DNA from: Chamaecyparis obtusa
Taxonomy: Eukaryota > Streptophyta > Pinopsida > Cupressales > Cupressaceae
Direction of reading: 5' to 3'
Length of the DNA stretch: 64,000 nucleotides
Assembly (NCBI GenBank): GCA_027943335.1
Contig: BSBK01001534.1
Location: 2,225,001 to 2,289,000 of the forward strand
Positions 46,708 to 57,745 of this stretch are shown here, piece by piece. Made by a program: the position numbers and the translations under genes. Within the stretch, counting starts at the first letter, position 1; each line of letters begins with the position of its first letter. The notes beneath the pieces were generated by a model. It had not been told where the DNA came from. It saw nothing but the letters and a program-made list of their open reading frames with translations, and did no database searches.

Positions 46708-47202
46708 TGATCGCTTCCTATAAAGGCTTAGAAACTAGGTATAATTCCAGACTCGGGGATTGGACATCCAACCGAGCAGCTTATCCTCTTCATATAAATT
46801 CATTTAGTATGTCAGACCAGGGATGTATCACTTGAAATGGGCCAGCAAAGTATATGCACCAAGTATCACTCAACCATACATTTTATCGTTGTTGCAGGAA
46901 AGAAATGTTGAAGGGAAACTATGCTACGATTGTAGGAAATGAATGCTAAAGTAATGTTTAAACTGAAGTTGCAAGAAAGTAAGTACTGAAATGAAAACTA
47001 TAGAAGTATAATTGCTAACAAAACATGAAGACTCTCACGAACTATGCCATAGCACTTCTACTATTCCACGGCTTTGGCTGTAGGAAGCATTAGCTGATCC
47101 ATAGCTTTGGGTGCAAGAGCAGTTCAACACTTGGCACTGAAATAGCAAAAATGCAGGAAATGATTCTAGCTAGTATGAATCTATCTAACTATGGATTTCT
47201 CA
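46708..47202 (-). repeat. 5' LTR of the Athila-like element
   Basis: On the plus strand it runs TGATCGCTTCC to GGATTTCTCA, 495 bp, the same length as 36,471-36,965. The primer site adjoins its left end, which fixes it as the 5' LTR. On its right the Tat RT resumes with GGATTTTAGGGACC. Confidence 0.92.
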
Positions 47203-49684
47203 TGGATTTTAGGGACCAAAAAAAGGCATGTCCCAAAGATGATTTTCCACTACCCAACATTGATATGATCATCTACCTCACAGCAGGACATGAAATGTTG
47301 TCCCTCATGGATGGTTTTTCTAGGTACAACCAAATTATAATAGCAGAAGAGGATCAGCACAAAATAGCATTCACCACATCATGGGGAACCTTCTACTACA
47401 ACATGATGTCATTTTGGCTCAAAAATGTGTGAGCCACATATCAAAGGGAAATGACCTCAATTTTTCATGACATGATACATAAGATCCTTGAGGACTATGT
47501 GGATGACATCCTGGCAAAATCCAAAACACAGCATGAACACCTTGATGTCCTTGAGTGTGTATTTGATTGCCTGCATCAGTACGGCCCGAAACTAAATCCA
47601 AAGAAATGTGTCTTTGGCGTTAGGTCTAGAAAGCTTCTAGGATTCATCGTATCCAGGAAAGGCATAGAGATCGACCTAAAGAAGGTAAAGGCCATCACAG
47701 AAATGCCTCCTCCCAGAACACTCAAGTAGTTGAGGAGCCTACAAGGAAAGTTACAGTCGATCCGAAGGTTCATTTCCCAACTAGAAGATAAGTTTCAACC
47801 GTTCATACATCTATTGCACAAGGATACGACCTTCAAATGGGATCCCATCTATTAGCGCAGTTTTGAGAATCTCAAGGAATACCTGGCCAATTCACCAATC
47901 CTTGTACCACCAATGCCAGGTAGGCCCCTCATTTTGTACATATCTACAACTACCATAGCACTAGGGGCACTCCTAGCCCTACTTGATGATAATGGGAAGG
48001 AAAGGGCCATTTACTATATTATTCGTACACTGGTGGGCTATGAGCTAAACTACTCTCCAATGGAAAAAGAATGCTTGGCAGTGGTCTTTTCCACTCAAAA
48101 GCTTCATCACTATATTCTCAGCCACACGGTAAAACTAATCTCACAGGTTGATCCTCTCAAGTACCTACTCTCAAGGACCGCACTCACAGGATAGATGGAA
48201 AAGTGGGTAATACTTTCAAGTGAATTTGACATCTAGTACGTCGATCGAAAAGCCATCAAGGGACAAGTTATTATAGATCAGCTTGATGAAGCACCCTTAG
48301 TCAATGCATACCCTCTAGTGATGGAGTTCCTAGATTAGCATCTTTGCATGGTCGAAGGATAACCCCTATGGAAGCTATAATTTGACGGATCATATACATC
48401 ACATGGATCTGGGGCAAGGATACTATTTGTAACCCCTCAAGGTGACTACATCCCAAAATCTTTCAAATTAGGATTCTTGTGCACAAATAATCTTTCAGAG
48501 TACGAAGCCCTCATCGCAGGCCTCCAAACAGCTATCCACTAGAATATCATAGAGTTACAAGTATTTGGGGACTCCCAACTAATCATCAAGCAAGTCCTTG
48601 ATGAGTTTTAGACCAAGGATGACAAGTTATTGCCTTACAAAGAGCTTGTGGATAAACTCAAAGAACATTTTCTCAACATTGAGTTCACACAAGTACCAAG
48701 ACTTCAAAATAAAGCAGTTGACGCTATGGAAACTATCAAGTCATTATTGGAGATCCCTCGTGATGCGACACAATATGAGTTTTTAGTTGAGCAGCTATAC
48801 GCACCCTCTTATGAGAATGCTGACTTTGAGATGGTGTGCATCTTGGTTGGTCCCCAGTCCCCATGGTACCACAATATTCATGCTTATCTAAAGAATGGTA
48901 TCATATCTCCTCACCTCACCAACATCCAATGCCAAAACCTCATTCCTAGAGCTTCCTGCTACACTCTTGTAGCCAACACCCTATATCATCATGAGTATCA
49001 TAACATCCTTTCCTGGTGTTTAGACTCAAACAAGGCCGCCATGGCTTTGCAAGAGGTTCACACTAGAATTTTTGGTGCCCACACAAGTGGCATGGTTCTT
49101 GCAAAGAAGCTACTTAGATTTGGGTATTCTTGGCCAACGATGGAGCATAACACCTATGATTTTTTAAAGAAGTGCCTACAGTGTCAACAACATGCTAATA
49201 AAATCCATGCACCAGCACAAGATCGTCAGCCCATCGCACCCTCATGGCCCTTTTCATGTTGGGGTTTTGACCTTGTTGGCATGATCACCCCCCATTCCTC
49301 TGACTGACACAAGTATATCATCACAGCCACTGAGTATTTCACAATATGGGTTTAGGCAATTCTGCTCAGCCTAACTACAGGTGTCCAAATTTCCAAATTC
49401 ATCCTTTACCATATCATTTTCTATTTCGGCATCCCCTCCATTATCTTCATAGACCATGACATACCATTTGAGAACCAGCATGTCAAAGGACTCTGTGCCC
49501 AATTCCACATCCACCAATGCTTTTATAGCCCATATTTCTTGCAAGGAAATGGTCAAGCTAAGGTAACTAATAAATCCATCCTAAAAATCCTGCAAAAAAT
49601 TATCAATGCTTCTGGTCGCGACTGGCATCTCCAAATTAATCCTGCCATATGGGCCTATCGCACTTCATTTCGTAACCCACAAGC
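47203..49684 (+). pseudogene. Tat pol: RT, RNase H, archaeal-type RNase H, integrase (broken)
   Basis: It opens within RT at DFRDQKKACPKDDFPLP. YVDD near 47,498 is intact. The first RNase H (ALLALLDDNGKERAIYY, YSPMEKECLAVVFS) lies at 47,900-48,190. The second RNase H, at about 48,375-48,760, has FDGSYTSHGSG, NNLSEYEAL, FGDSQL and NKAVDAM, keeping its acidic residues. Integrase follows with zinc residues (HTRIFGAHTSG, CLQCQQ) at 49,050-49,195. The core has FDLVGMI and IFIDHD, but GQAKVTNKS in place of GQAEVTNKS, so the catalytic Glu is Lys. Stops occur mainly at Q and W codons. The longest open part is 48,630-49,307. The gene is cut at 49,684 (YRTSFRNPQA) by the 13.4 kb insertion and resumes at 63,067. 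Confidence 0.92.
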
Positions 49685-50908
49685 TGTTATCTCTATTGAG
49701 CATTAAAGGTTGTCATTAGTATCAAAGTTTATCTAAGATATTAGTCGGTTACATATATGAAGCTAGTCGATAACTATAAGCAAATCAGGATAGTTGGTTA
49801 AAGTGTATACACCGAGCATCAGTCAGTTTAACAAGCATCAGCAGACACTGATACCGAGTGACAGTAAATACTGAGTGTCAGAATAAACACTGAGTAGTTT
49901 ATACAGTTTTTATCGAGGATCACAGGAAATGGCATAGTAATCAAGAATGGCACATTCTTCTATGCAAATGGTTACAACAGATTAGAAAATGTATTACCAA
50001 GATCGAGAACAATTTATTGTTAAGATACGATGAAGATCTTATGTAATAGCTTGATCTAGGTTATTTTTGTACACCTTAGATCTTAGGGTTTTGTCTAAGA
50101 TTTGTAAACCTAATTTTGTATAAGCGGCATAATGTTGTATGCTATATATTTTGTATGTTACATCATTTTGATGCGGGCGAACTAATGTATGAGAAAAGAA
50201 GAACTTGAAGTTCTAGCCAACCTTCAAGATTATCAGTTGATATAGAGAGAAGATCAATATTCAGAGGTTATCAAATTAAGCAAAATTAGAGCAGGCTAAC
50301 TAAGAAGTTCAGAGCATAGATTCATCACAGTAAAGGTGATATTTTTTCAGTACTTTATTGATCTATATTAGACAATCAAGTTGTCATTAGCAGATAGTTA
50401 CCTATTTCTTTCTAATCATTGTAATAGAGTTTTTGGTTAAATATCTTAACAGAGTAGACCTGATAGTCTTTTGTAAATCTCTTAACCGAGTGCACACTCA
50501 AGTAGTGTTGCTAAAATCCTATAACTAGGTAGATCTAGCTGATCTAATATGTTACTCCTAATAGGGTAAGATCACCAGAAGTGATCAAAACTTGTAGCCC
50601 TAATAGGCAAACCTTTTCTATCTGCAGTAGTGAAGAATTTGTGGGTGTCATCCCCACCACAGTTTTTACCTTCTAACAAGGGTTTCTGCATTACCAAAAT
50701 ACTTGTGTTATGTGATAGTTATATTGTTGATTGCATGTTATTTACTTTTGCAAGTTGAATGGATGAATGATACATGTATTAGATACAAGTTATTTTGGAA
50801 GGTTATCACTGTTTGCTATTGTAGATCTGGAAGGTTACTATGTTAAAGTTTTTGTGGGCACTGATTCACCCCTCCCCTCTCAGTACCCTATCTCTCCTAA
50901 TTCTAACA
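49685..50908 (+). repeat. 5' LTR of the RT-less copia-like element
   Basis: It begins TGTTATCTCTATTGAGC and ends with CACTGATTCACCCCTCCCC, CCCTATCTCTCC and CTAACA. The CAAGC duplication is on its left and the primer site two bases to its right. Most differences from the 3' LTR are transitions, many in CG or TG contexts. Confidence 0.95.
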
Positions 50909-50910
50909 AT

Positions 50911-50928
50911 TGGTATCAGAGCTCAGTT
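50911..50928 (+). other. Primer binding site, initiator-Met type
   Basis: TGGTATCAGAGCTCAG starts two bases after the LTR. It matches initiator tRNA-Met over the first twelve bases, as in most plant copia elements. Confidence 0.92.
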
Positions 50929-50972
50929 CTCTTATTGGATATTTTAACCATTGAAGGGTAAAGATCTAAGAC

Positions 50973-52415
50973 ATGGAGAGGTATAAGCTAGAAAAGACTA
51001 TTGAGAATCAGAAGATTCAGATGCAGATGTTTATTGAATAGTATAAGCAAGCCAAGGAAGGATTGAATAAATTACTGGTTGAAAGGAAGAACCTAGCTAT
51101 TCTACAAAATGAGATTGGTTACCATGAAGAAGTAATTGATGATATATTTGATCATGTTGGATCCAATTCTAGAAGTATTTCTGATGGATCTGAAAGTATA
51201 ATCTCTGATTTGTCTGAAAAGAATCAGCATTTAATTGAACAAGTGAAAGCACTACAAATCGGTCAAGAATCTCAGATGGTGAGAATGGTAGAGACAATGA
51301 ACAATGCTAGACAAGCTAAGAAAGAAAGGAATCTGGCTATTGATGACCGAAGACAAATGACTGAACAACTTCAAGAAAAAGAAAGTGAAATATAGAGACT
51401 CATCGATCACCATTTTCAAGTATCTAATCAAATGATGATTGTGAATCAAGAAGTAAATTGAATAAATGGAGAATTGTCAAGAAATCTTGAAGAAGTTGCA
51501 AGACTCAGAGAGGAGATTGAGAAGTTGAGAAATGAAGTGAAAACTCAACTGCAACACAATGAAATGAAGAAATTGGTTGAGGATAGTTCTAAGAAGATTG
51601 ATGACTTTTTGATCAATCAAAGAAGATTTGGGAGTAAAGTTGGTCTAGGCTATATTGGCGAAGGAGAATCATCACATCAAGCTGAACAAGTCAACAACAA
51701 TCAAAATCAAAGACCTAAAGTGTTGACATGTTACCACTGTGGAAAACCGGGACATACATCTAATGTGTGTAGAAGCAAAGCACAAGGTAAACCTCCTGTC
51801 ACTCCTAAATTCAATGGATATTGTTATTATTGTGGTAAGTTTGGATGCCAAGATTATGAGTGTAGAGCTAAATAGAATGATATTGCTAACAATACTACTA
51901 TGGAGAAAATATGCTATACTTGTAATAAACATGGACACATTGCTTGAGAGTGTAAGGCTAAGATGAAACAAGTGTGGACTCCTAAGTAGAAGACACAACA
52001 CAAGCCGTATCAACCAAAGAAACAAGGTAACTCCTATGTTTGAGATTATAACACATGGGCTAACTATGTTGCATGTGGTAGATATGGACACATTGCAATG
52101 AATTGTAATAGGAAAAGATGGGTTGGACAATCAAGAAGCTGGACAAGCACCAGAATGGCATGTATGCATTGTCATAAGGTCGGTCATTTAAGAAAGGACT
52201 GCAAAGATTGAGCACCAGAGGAAAATCATGTATTTGAGAGTGGAAACACTATTGCAGACATCATGAAGATAAGGAACACTATGTGGAGAAAGGCATCTAA
52301 TGAGAATGTTGAATCAAGTAATGTTGTCAGTGAAACCTCATCCACTGGATTGGGTGACATCGGTACCTCCACTTAAGGTGATATAGGTATGTATGGGACT
52401 GACATTTCAAAATGA
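50973..52415 (+). pseudogene. ORF1: coiled-coil, multi-zinc-knuckle gag-like protein
   Basis: One frame of 480 codons runs from ATG 50,973 to TGA 52,413-52,415. No frameshift is needed, but about ten in-frame stops are present, mostly explained by Q or W codons. Residues 1-200 are E/K/Q-rich with heptad character (ARLREEIEKLRNEV near 51,500) and should form coiled coils. The C-terminal half has five CCHC-type knuckles: CYHCGKPGHTSNVC (51,730), CYYCGKFGCQDYEC (His replaced by Cys), CYTCNKHGHIA*EC (51,913), a damaged CGRYGHIAMNC (52,075) and CMHCHKVGHLRKDC (52,160). It probably packages element RNA as gag does. No UBN2 gag domain is visible, so the capsid function is inferred only from place and knuckles. 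Confidence 0.75.
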
Positions 52416-52930
52416 TCACATTTTACATATAGTTCCCTATATATGTTGTGCACATACCAAATCTACATGAATGAAGATGCATTATGGTTTATATGTTTTG
52501 AGCTAACAAAGTTATATAGTCGGTAAAAGTAAGATCGAGCATTGGTTACCCATTGGTAATCACTATTCAAGGTTAACCGAATATCAGTATGAACCGAGCA
52601 TGGAAATCTTCTATTAACCGAGCGGATAAAAGTTTTCAGTTGTCACCTAGCTGACAGTTGTCATAAACTGGAAAGTAGGTCAGGCATTTATTGCATAAAG
52701 TTTTGAGTGGGAATATCAAAAATTCTATAAAGACACGGATGCAAGAGTTCATTTTTCACATTTCAAATATCGAAGAGCTAAGATTTCATAGAGTGAGTTT
52801 GAGCAAGAATCCTTCACGCAAATTCAAGTTGTTGCAGATTGAACCGAGCACAGTCTTTGATACATTCCGAGTAAGTTGAAACCCTACCAAGAACATTTAT
52901 CATATTTATCAAAAAACCTATTTTGTAGAA
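52416..52930 (+). other. Spacer between ORF1 and ORF2
   Basis: About 515 bases without a coding signal. Words of the form ACCGAGCAT recur (52,530-52,620 and 52,840-52,870), resembling the GAGCATCAGTC-type words in the LTRs. It could hold an internal promoter or splice site for ORF2, but I cannot point to one with confidence. Confidence 0.4.
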
Positions 52931-54691
52931 ATGGCATCTACTGCGAGTTCATCTAAGGTTGTGGATGAAGAAGTAAATTTAATTGTGTCAGCAAGTTACA
53001 AGGAACCTCCTTATAAGTTACACCCAGAAGTTGCAAGCAAAATGGATATAGCGGGCACTTTTTCAAGCATCCCACCTAGGTTTTTGTTGACGAAAGATAT
53101 AAGATCATACATTCACTATAACATTAGGGAAATTGGAGATTTCGATATGTATGTTGCATTTCAGGCACTTTGCAATGAGAAAATGGAACTAAAACTAGAG
53201 AACAAATTGGTTGAGACACTTGGTCTCACTCATGCCCTAGGTTTTCTGAAGAATTTCATGAATGAATGGATTAGGGTTGTGTTAAGAAGATATCACAAAG
53301 GCACATTTTGGTTAGAGAAACTGATCAAAGTAACTAAGAGGATGATTAGCAAGGTTACTGGTTACCCGACTCCTGACAAGGTCAAAGCATTTTGAAGCGC
53401 TGCACGAACCGAAGTTGAGAAGAACACTGGCGTAGCATGGGATGCTAGAGCATTAAAGATTTCAACAATTATGGATCCCAAAGTGAAGTTCACAGCACAT
53501 GTTATTGGTTATAAAATCTTTCAGTCGAGCAGGTCAAATAGTGTACCATGTAGTGCAGTAGATATGGCTTACAAATTGATAAAGAAGGGTCATCAGAGAG
53601 ACCTAGCCAAGCTACTACTGAGACTGGTTGAGGATAACATGAAGACAATTAAGGCACAGAAGTCCAATACCTGTAAGTTTGGTTCACTACTTGTATGTCT
53701 ATTTTTCTATCTCCAAAAATTCTTTCCCACTATCGGTCACACTAAATGGGTAGATGAGAGACCGATCCCTGCACAAATATTTGATATTATGAAAGGTGTG
53801 GGAGATAATTCTGAGAATGTAATAAATAGTTATTTTGAAGATTTTAAAGTGAAGATGAATTTGAGAAGTAGAATTCTTGATGAATTGGTCGATAAATATG
53901 CAATGGACATTTGTTTTCTAGTAGACACTGACCATACCATGATAAAAGTAGTTGAGCCGAGAATCAAATGGCTAGCACCTATGGGCTATGAAATGGATTA
54001 TGATTTTGGATTAAAATAAATATAGGAACTGCTAGCATTACCAAAAGACCCCAAGGCCACAAGGTTTGGAACCTTTGAAGAAGCTAAGTCTAGAATCAAG
54101 ATAGGTTTGGTCATTAATAAAATGACAAGGAAGACTAAGAAGATGAAAAAGTTTTTATCTGAGAAATTTGAGAAGGATGCAGACTTATTTGAGGAGTCAC
54201 CGGTTGAAAAGGAAACCGAAGGTCAGTTAATGTTGGCTGACAAGGCATATGACAATGAGGAAATCGAATCTAAAGAAGAACAAGAAGCTACACCGGTTCC
54301 TCCCACTAAAGCTCCAAAGAGGTAGTTACCAGTATAGACAGGTGCACACACAAGGTCATCAACTGTAGCTTCACCACCATAGAAGAAGGAAGTAGAGAAG
54401 GTAATAAAATGAAAGGCTGCTACATTGACAAAGACATATGCAAAGAAAGGACCCAAGGTTGTAGCTGAGCCACCAAAGAGAAAGAGAAGAAAATTGATAA
54501 GAGGCAAGGAAGATTTAGAGGATAAAGAGGAAGAAAACAATCAAGGACAATTCAAGATTGTCAGTAACAAAAATCATTCAATTGATGATGTCATTGAGGA
54601 CATATTGGAGAATGGAGACATCTCGGACTTGGAACTTAAAAGATTTGACAAAATGTCAAATGAAGATCAAAATAAAATAGAGGAATTTGTC
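52931..54691 (+). pseudogene. ORF2: unrecognised ~600-residue protein with basic C-terminal region
   Basis: It starts MASTASSSKVVDEEVNLI and holds a single frame for 587 codons with only seven or so in-frame stops (for example TGA at 53,394, TAA at 54,017 and TAG at 54,323). The first 360 residues look globular (FDMYVAFQALCNEKMELKL; FGSLLVCLFFYLQKFFPTIG). Next comes an acidic, lysine-rich stretch (54,180-54,330), then a strongly basic PPKRKRRKLIRG (about 54,469) that looks like a nuclear signal, then another acidic part. I see no protease, RT, RNase H, integrase or envelope signature. The gene is cut by the insertion at 54,692, and its probable tail is at 61,522-61,607. It weakly recalls plant retroelement ORFs loosely called plant transposon proteins, but I cannot assign a family. 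Confidence 0.65.
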
Positions 54692-55098
54692 ATCCATTGG
54701 ATCTAACCCCTCTATTTTTCTCTCTCTGTAGGTTCAGGATCACAGGACCACACCGGGCACACTGAAGATCAAGTCTCATTACCAGGCAATGTCTGGTACC
54801 CCTGCATCTATGCTTCATTAATTATGTGTATTTGCACTTACTTATGCAATTCTTGCATTGGCTATGCTCATGGCATGTGTGAGCTCAGATAATTTTCCTT
54901 TTCAATTCTTTCTTTCTGTACAACATATTTAGAATATTGGCACATGTAATCTTAGATGCAGTTTATTTCCTTTCCCTTTCATGTACTTTGCAATGAAATG
55001 AACACAAATATTAAGCAAGACCACTTAATAATGCAAACTAGGGTACAGTAGCTCATCTAGTAACTAGGTCTTCAAAGGTGTGTAAAAATATGACAACA
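54692..55098 (-). repeat. 407 bp repeat, copy 1 (truncated 3' LTR of nested element)
   Basis: It is identical in length to 61,115-61,521, with about ten substitutions, nearly all transitions. Its left edge joins ORF2 of the host element and creates the stop at 54,704. The right edge is followed by CTGGCGACCTC. Confidence 0.85.
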
Positions 55099-55385
55099 TT
55101 CTGGCGACCTCTATGGAGTGCTTGCCTACTAAGCATCCTGACTAGTTACCTTAAAGATCCATTGGGCACAGAGTCATAAAGCTTCAAGCTGAACTTAGCC
55201 TCAAATCAAAACAACCCATCCTTCTCAACAAAAACTAAAGCTGACTGCCTGGCAAACTACTCAAGCTTATTGCTACTCAAACCAAACTAAAAATTGAACT
55301 GGAAACAAGCTTGTGCTAGGCAATTAGGGGAAACAAGAAACAAAGCTTCTACCCTACCCTACTCTAACCAGTCTCAGCGAACTGG
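55099..55385 (-). other. 3' untranslated stretch of the nested element
   Basis: About 285 bases lie between the ORF end and the LTR repeat. On the plus strand it begins TTCTGGCGACCTC. The minus-strand AGAGGTCGCCAGAA next to the LTR is a weak polypurine tract at best. No coding signal is seen. Confidence 0.4.
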
Positions 55386-57542
55386 TTAAACAAATCCATT
55401 AACTAGATTGTTAAAATAGCTTCCCATTCTCCTCAAAATGTTATACTTTTCGCACTTAATTCCAATAGGGAGAATATGAAATACAAAACCATACTGGACT
55501 ATCTGGCATATCAACTCTTGAAATTTGTAGTCCAAACAACTCACCTTGCTTAGATCATAGGTGCTATCTTCCCAGGGAGACTGATAAGGCCGAATAAGCT
55601 CACGATCACTAATGAGTGGACTCTTGACATCACCCTCTATTAAATCATTGTGTATGGATGCTTTTCTTGACCCCATCTAAGCTAGGTATCTGATAGGACA
55701 CCCCCTGGAGAGTATGAAACCAGGCCCCTCCTTATGCTTAGTATGCACTTTATGAATGTCTTCAGCATAGTCTTCAAATTTTTGCCCATCCATGATAGTC
55801 TGCCACAATATTTCTTCTTCTACAATTAGAGGACCATCCTCCTCATCAGTTGGAACATCTGATAGCTCATCCAAGCTATCACATTGCATCAGGTCCTTAA
55901 TCATAACTAGCCCCTGCTCATGGTCCATGAAACAAGATTCATGAGATTTATCCACCACCTTATTACAAACAGGACCAGATTCCATAACTGGCACAACATT
56001 AGCCTCTTGAAATGAAAGTTCTTCATTAGGAACACACATGTTATTATCTATTTCAGGAAGATGAGGAACACAAACAAAAGCTGACCAGAAAGCATTTATC
56101 ATAGAGTCAAAATTTTCTTATTGTCCTAAGTTAGCAATAGCCACATCATCTTCCTTGTCACAATCAAAGAGATCAACTAATGAATCTTGCACTACCTCAT
56201 CTTGCTTAATATAAGAAGGCATTTCCTCAAACAAAACAGCCAGGTTCTCACCTCCTTCACTTTCTTTTTTATCCTTATCTAGCTACTCCAATCCATCATT
56301 ATGTAATAAATTTACTTGTTCCTCATGATCATCATGAAAGAGTACACTTAAAAAATCATCCTCTTCTTGATGGCCTAAAATGCTATGAGGTGTAGGGGGC
56401 TCCTTAGGAAGTGGCTTATAGGGCTTTATCTGCTGCAAGACGGGCTCACTATCATTTAGGAAGTCAAAACTTTTAGGTGTTTCATCTATAGGAATAGGAT
56501 GAAGTGGCTAGAAATCTGAGATAGGGTCATGAATAGGCTCTAAACATGCATGGAGATCAGGGGCTTGCTAACTAAGATTCTGAACTCAAGGAGAAATCCT
56601 AAAGCTTGGAATTTCAATAGGAGTGCTAGTGGACTTACTAGGCAGGAAACTTGGGATTTGAACCTTGTGAGTCTCCTATCTGGTCTGCAAAGCTTATAGG
56701 TTCTCTTCAGCAACATGGGGCATCTCCTTCTAGATCTCCTCCTTAAAAAGAGTTGGCATCTCGCAACCTAGATACATAGTCCATGAGGGTCTCCAAGACT
56801 GCATTATGTTTGTGTTGCTCTCAGATGGATCTAGTGAGATTTCTTGCATTGGGGCAGCAGTGGCTTCTTGATCTCCTTGCTTTGGTACTCATGCCAATAG
56901 ATCCTTAATCAATTGATCATTTTATGCAATCTATCTGGCCAGTGTCTCTCGTTCGTGATCATGGAATTCATCATTTTGTTCCAACTCTTTTTGGAGATCC
57001 TTCTCAGTCTTTGTAGTTGTTTGGTAGATGCTCTTTATGAATGCTTGACAATCCTCAAGACTCCTCTTATAAACCCTCTCTTGTGTCAAGATCAGGTTGT
57101 TCTTCTCTTCAAGGATCTGCTCACGAATTGCTATCTGGTTATGTAGCTTCCTTGAGATGTATTCTTTTTGAGCCACCATCTCCATATACTACCTTGAGAG
57201 CTCCTCCTTTTGAGCCACCATCTCTACATAGTCTTTCATGAAAGATCTCATATTCTCCTGAAAAACTCTCAACCAGTCATTGGAGCTCGAATCTGAAGTG
57301 GAGTTGGGTTGATTCTGGGGATTATAATGGTGTTCCTCATGGGGTGGTTCATAGGAATGTTGCCAGGATGCTTGATGTTGGGTGGGAGGGAATGGTGGTG
57401 TATGCTGGAAATTTGTTGTTGGTGGGCCATTTTGATTGTATGTTGCTGCTTGGCTAGCTTCATATGACATGAATGCTAGAACATGGGTAGGTTTCTCATG
57501 ATATGGGGGCTGATAGGGAGAATATGCATTAGGTATTGACAT
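55386..57542 (-). pseudogene. 718-codon ORF of the nested element, gag-like at most
   Basis: It starts MSIPNAYSPYQPPYHEKPTH at 57,542, about 180 bases after the primer site, and stays in one frame to 55,386 with roughly fifteen in-frame stops and no frameshift. The N-terminal part is P/Q/N/H-rich. Residues 100-230 contain a duplicated MVAQKE-LSR motif and heptads (NNLILTQERVYKRSLEDCQ) suggesting a coiled coil. The rest is acidic (EEDDFLSVLFHDDHEEQ; LSDVPTDEEDGPLIVEEE). There is no zinc knuckle, protease, RT or integrase. Its position behind the primer site suggests a gag substitute, but no known gag domain is visible. Confidence 0.55.
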
Positions 57543-57719
57543 GCTTTCTCATCAAATGAGCTGGTAAAAAGATATTTTTTGAAACTTATCAGCACTTGAA
57601 CTGCTTAAACCAGTAGATTTTTCTCAGAGTCGCCATGGTGCTTGAAACAAACCACCTCTTAAAGGCTAATTACAATGAGGATCACACCAAAATCCCAATG
57701 AATGATGGGAAACAAAGTT

Positions 57720-57737
57720 CTCCCACTGGGTGTGCCA
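57720..57737 (-). other. Primer binding site of the nested element
   Basis: The minus strand reads TGGCACACCCAGTGGGAG, eight bases from the inferred LTR end at 57,746. The CCCAGTGGGA core equals that of the Tat site at 28,201. The gap to the LTR is a little long. Confidence 0.55.
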
Positions 57738-57745
57738 AAAATTAT

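Larger units (their letters stand above)
36471..47202 (-). mobile_element. Athila-like Ty3/gypsy element with downstream ORF3
   Basis: This 10.7 kb element has 495 bp LTRs at 36,471-36,965 and 46,708-47,202, about 93% alike over the first 200 bases by eye. A tRNA-Asp-type primer site is at 46,686-46,703. Gag, protease, RT, RNase H and integrase follow, then a long ORF between integrase and the 3' LTR, as in the Athila lineage. The flanks do not form a target duplication (GATCA left, TGGAT right), and about 150 codons of the host Tat RT are absent between them. All coding parts carry stops. Confidence 0.9.

Noticed and set aside
36466..47207. GATCA and TGGAT as a diverged target duplication of the Athila element
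   Set aside because: Only chance similarity, and the host Tat sequence is discontinuous across the insertion.
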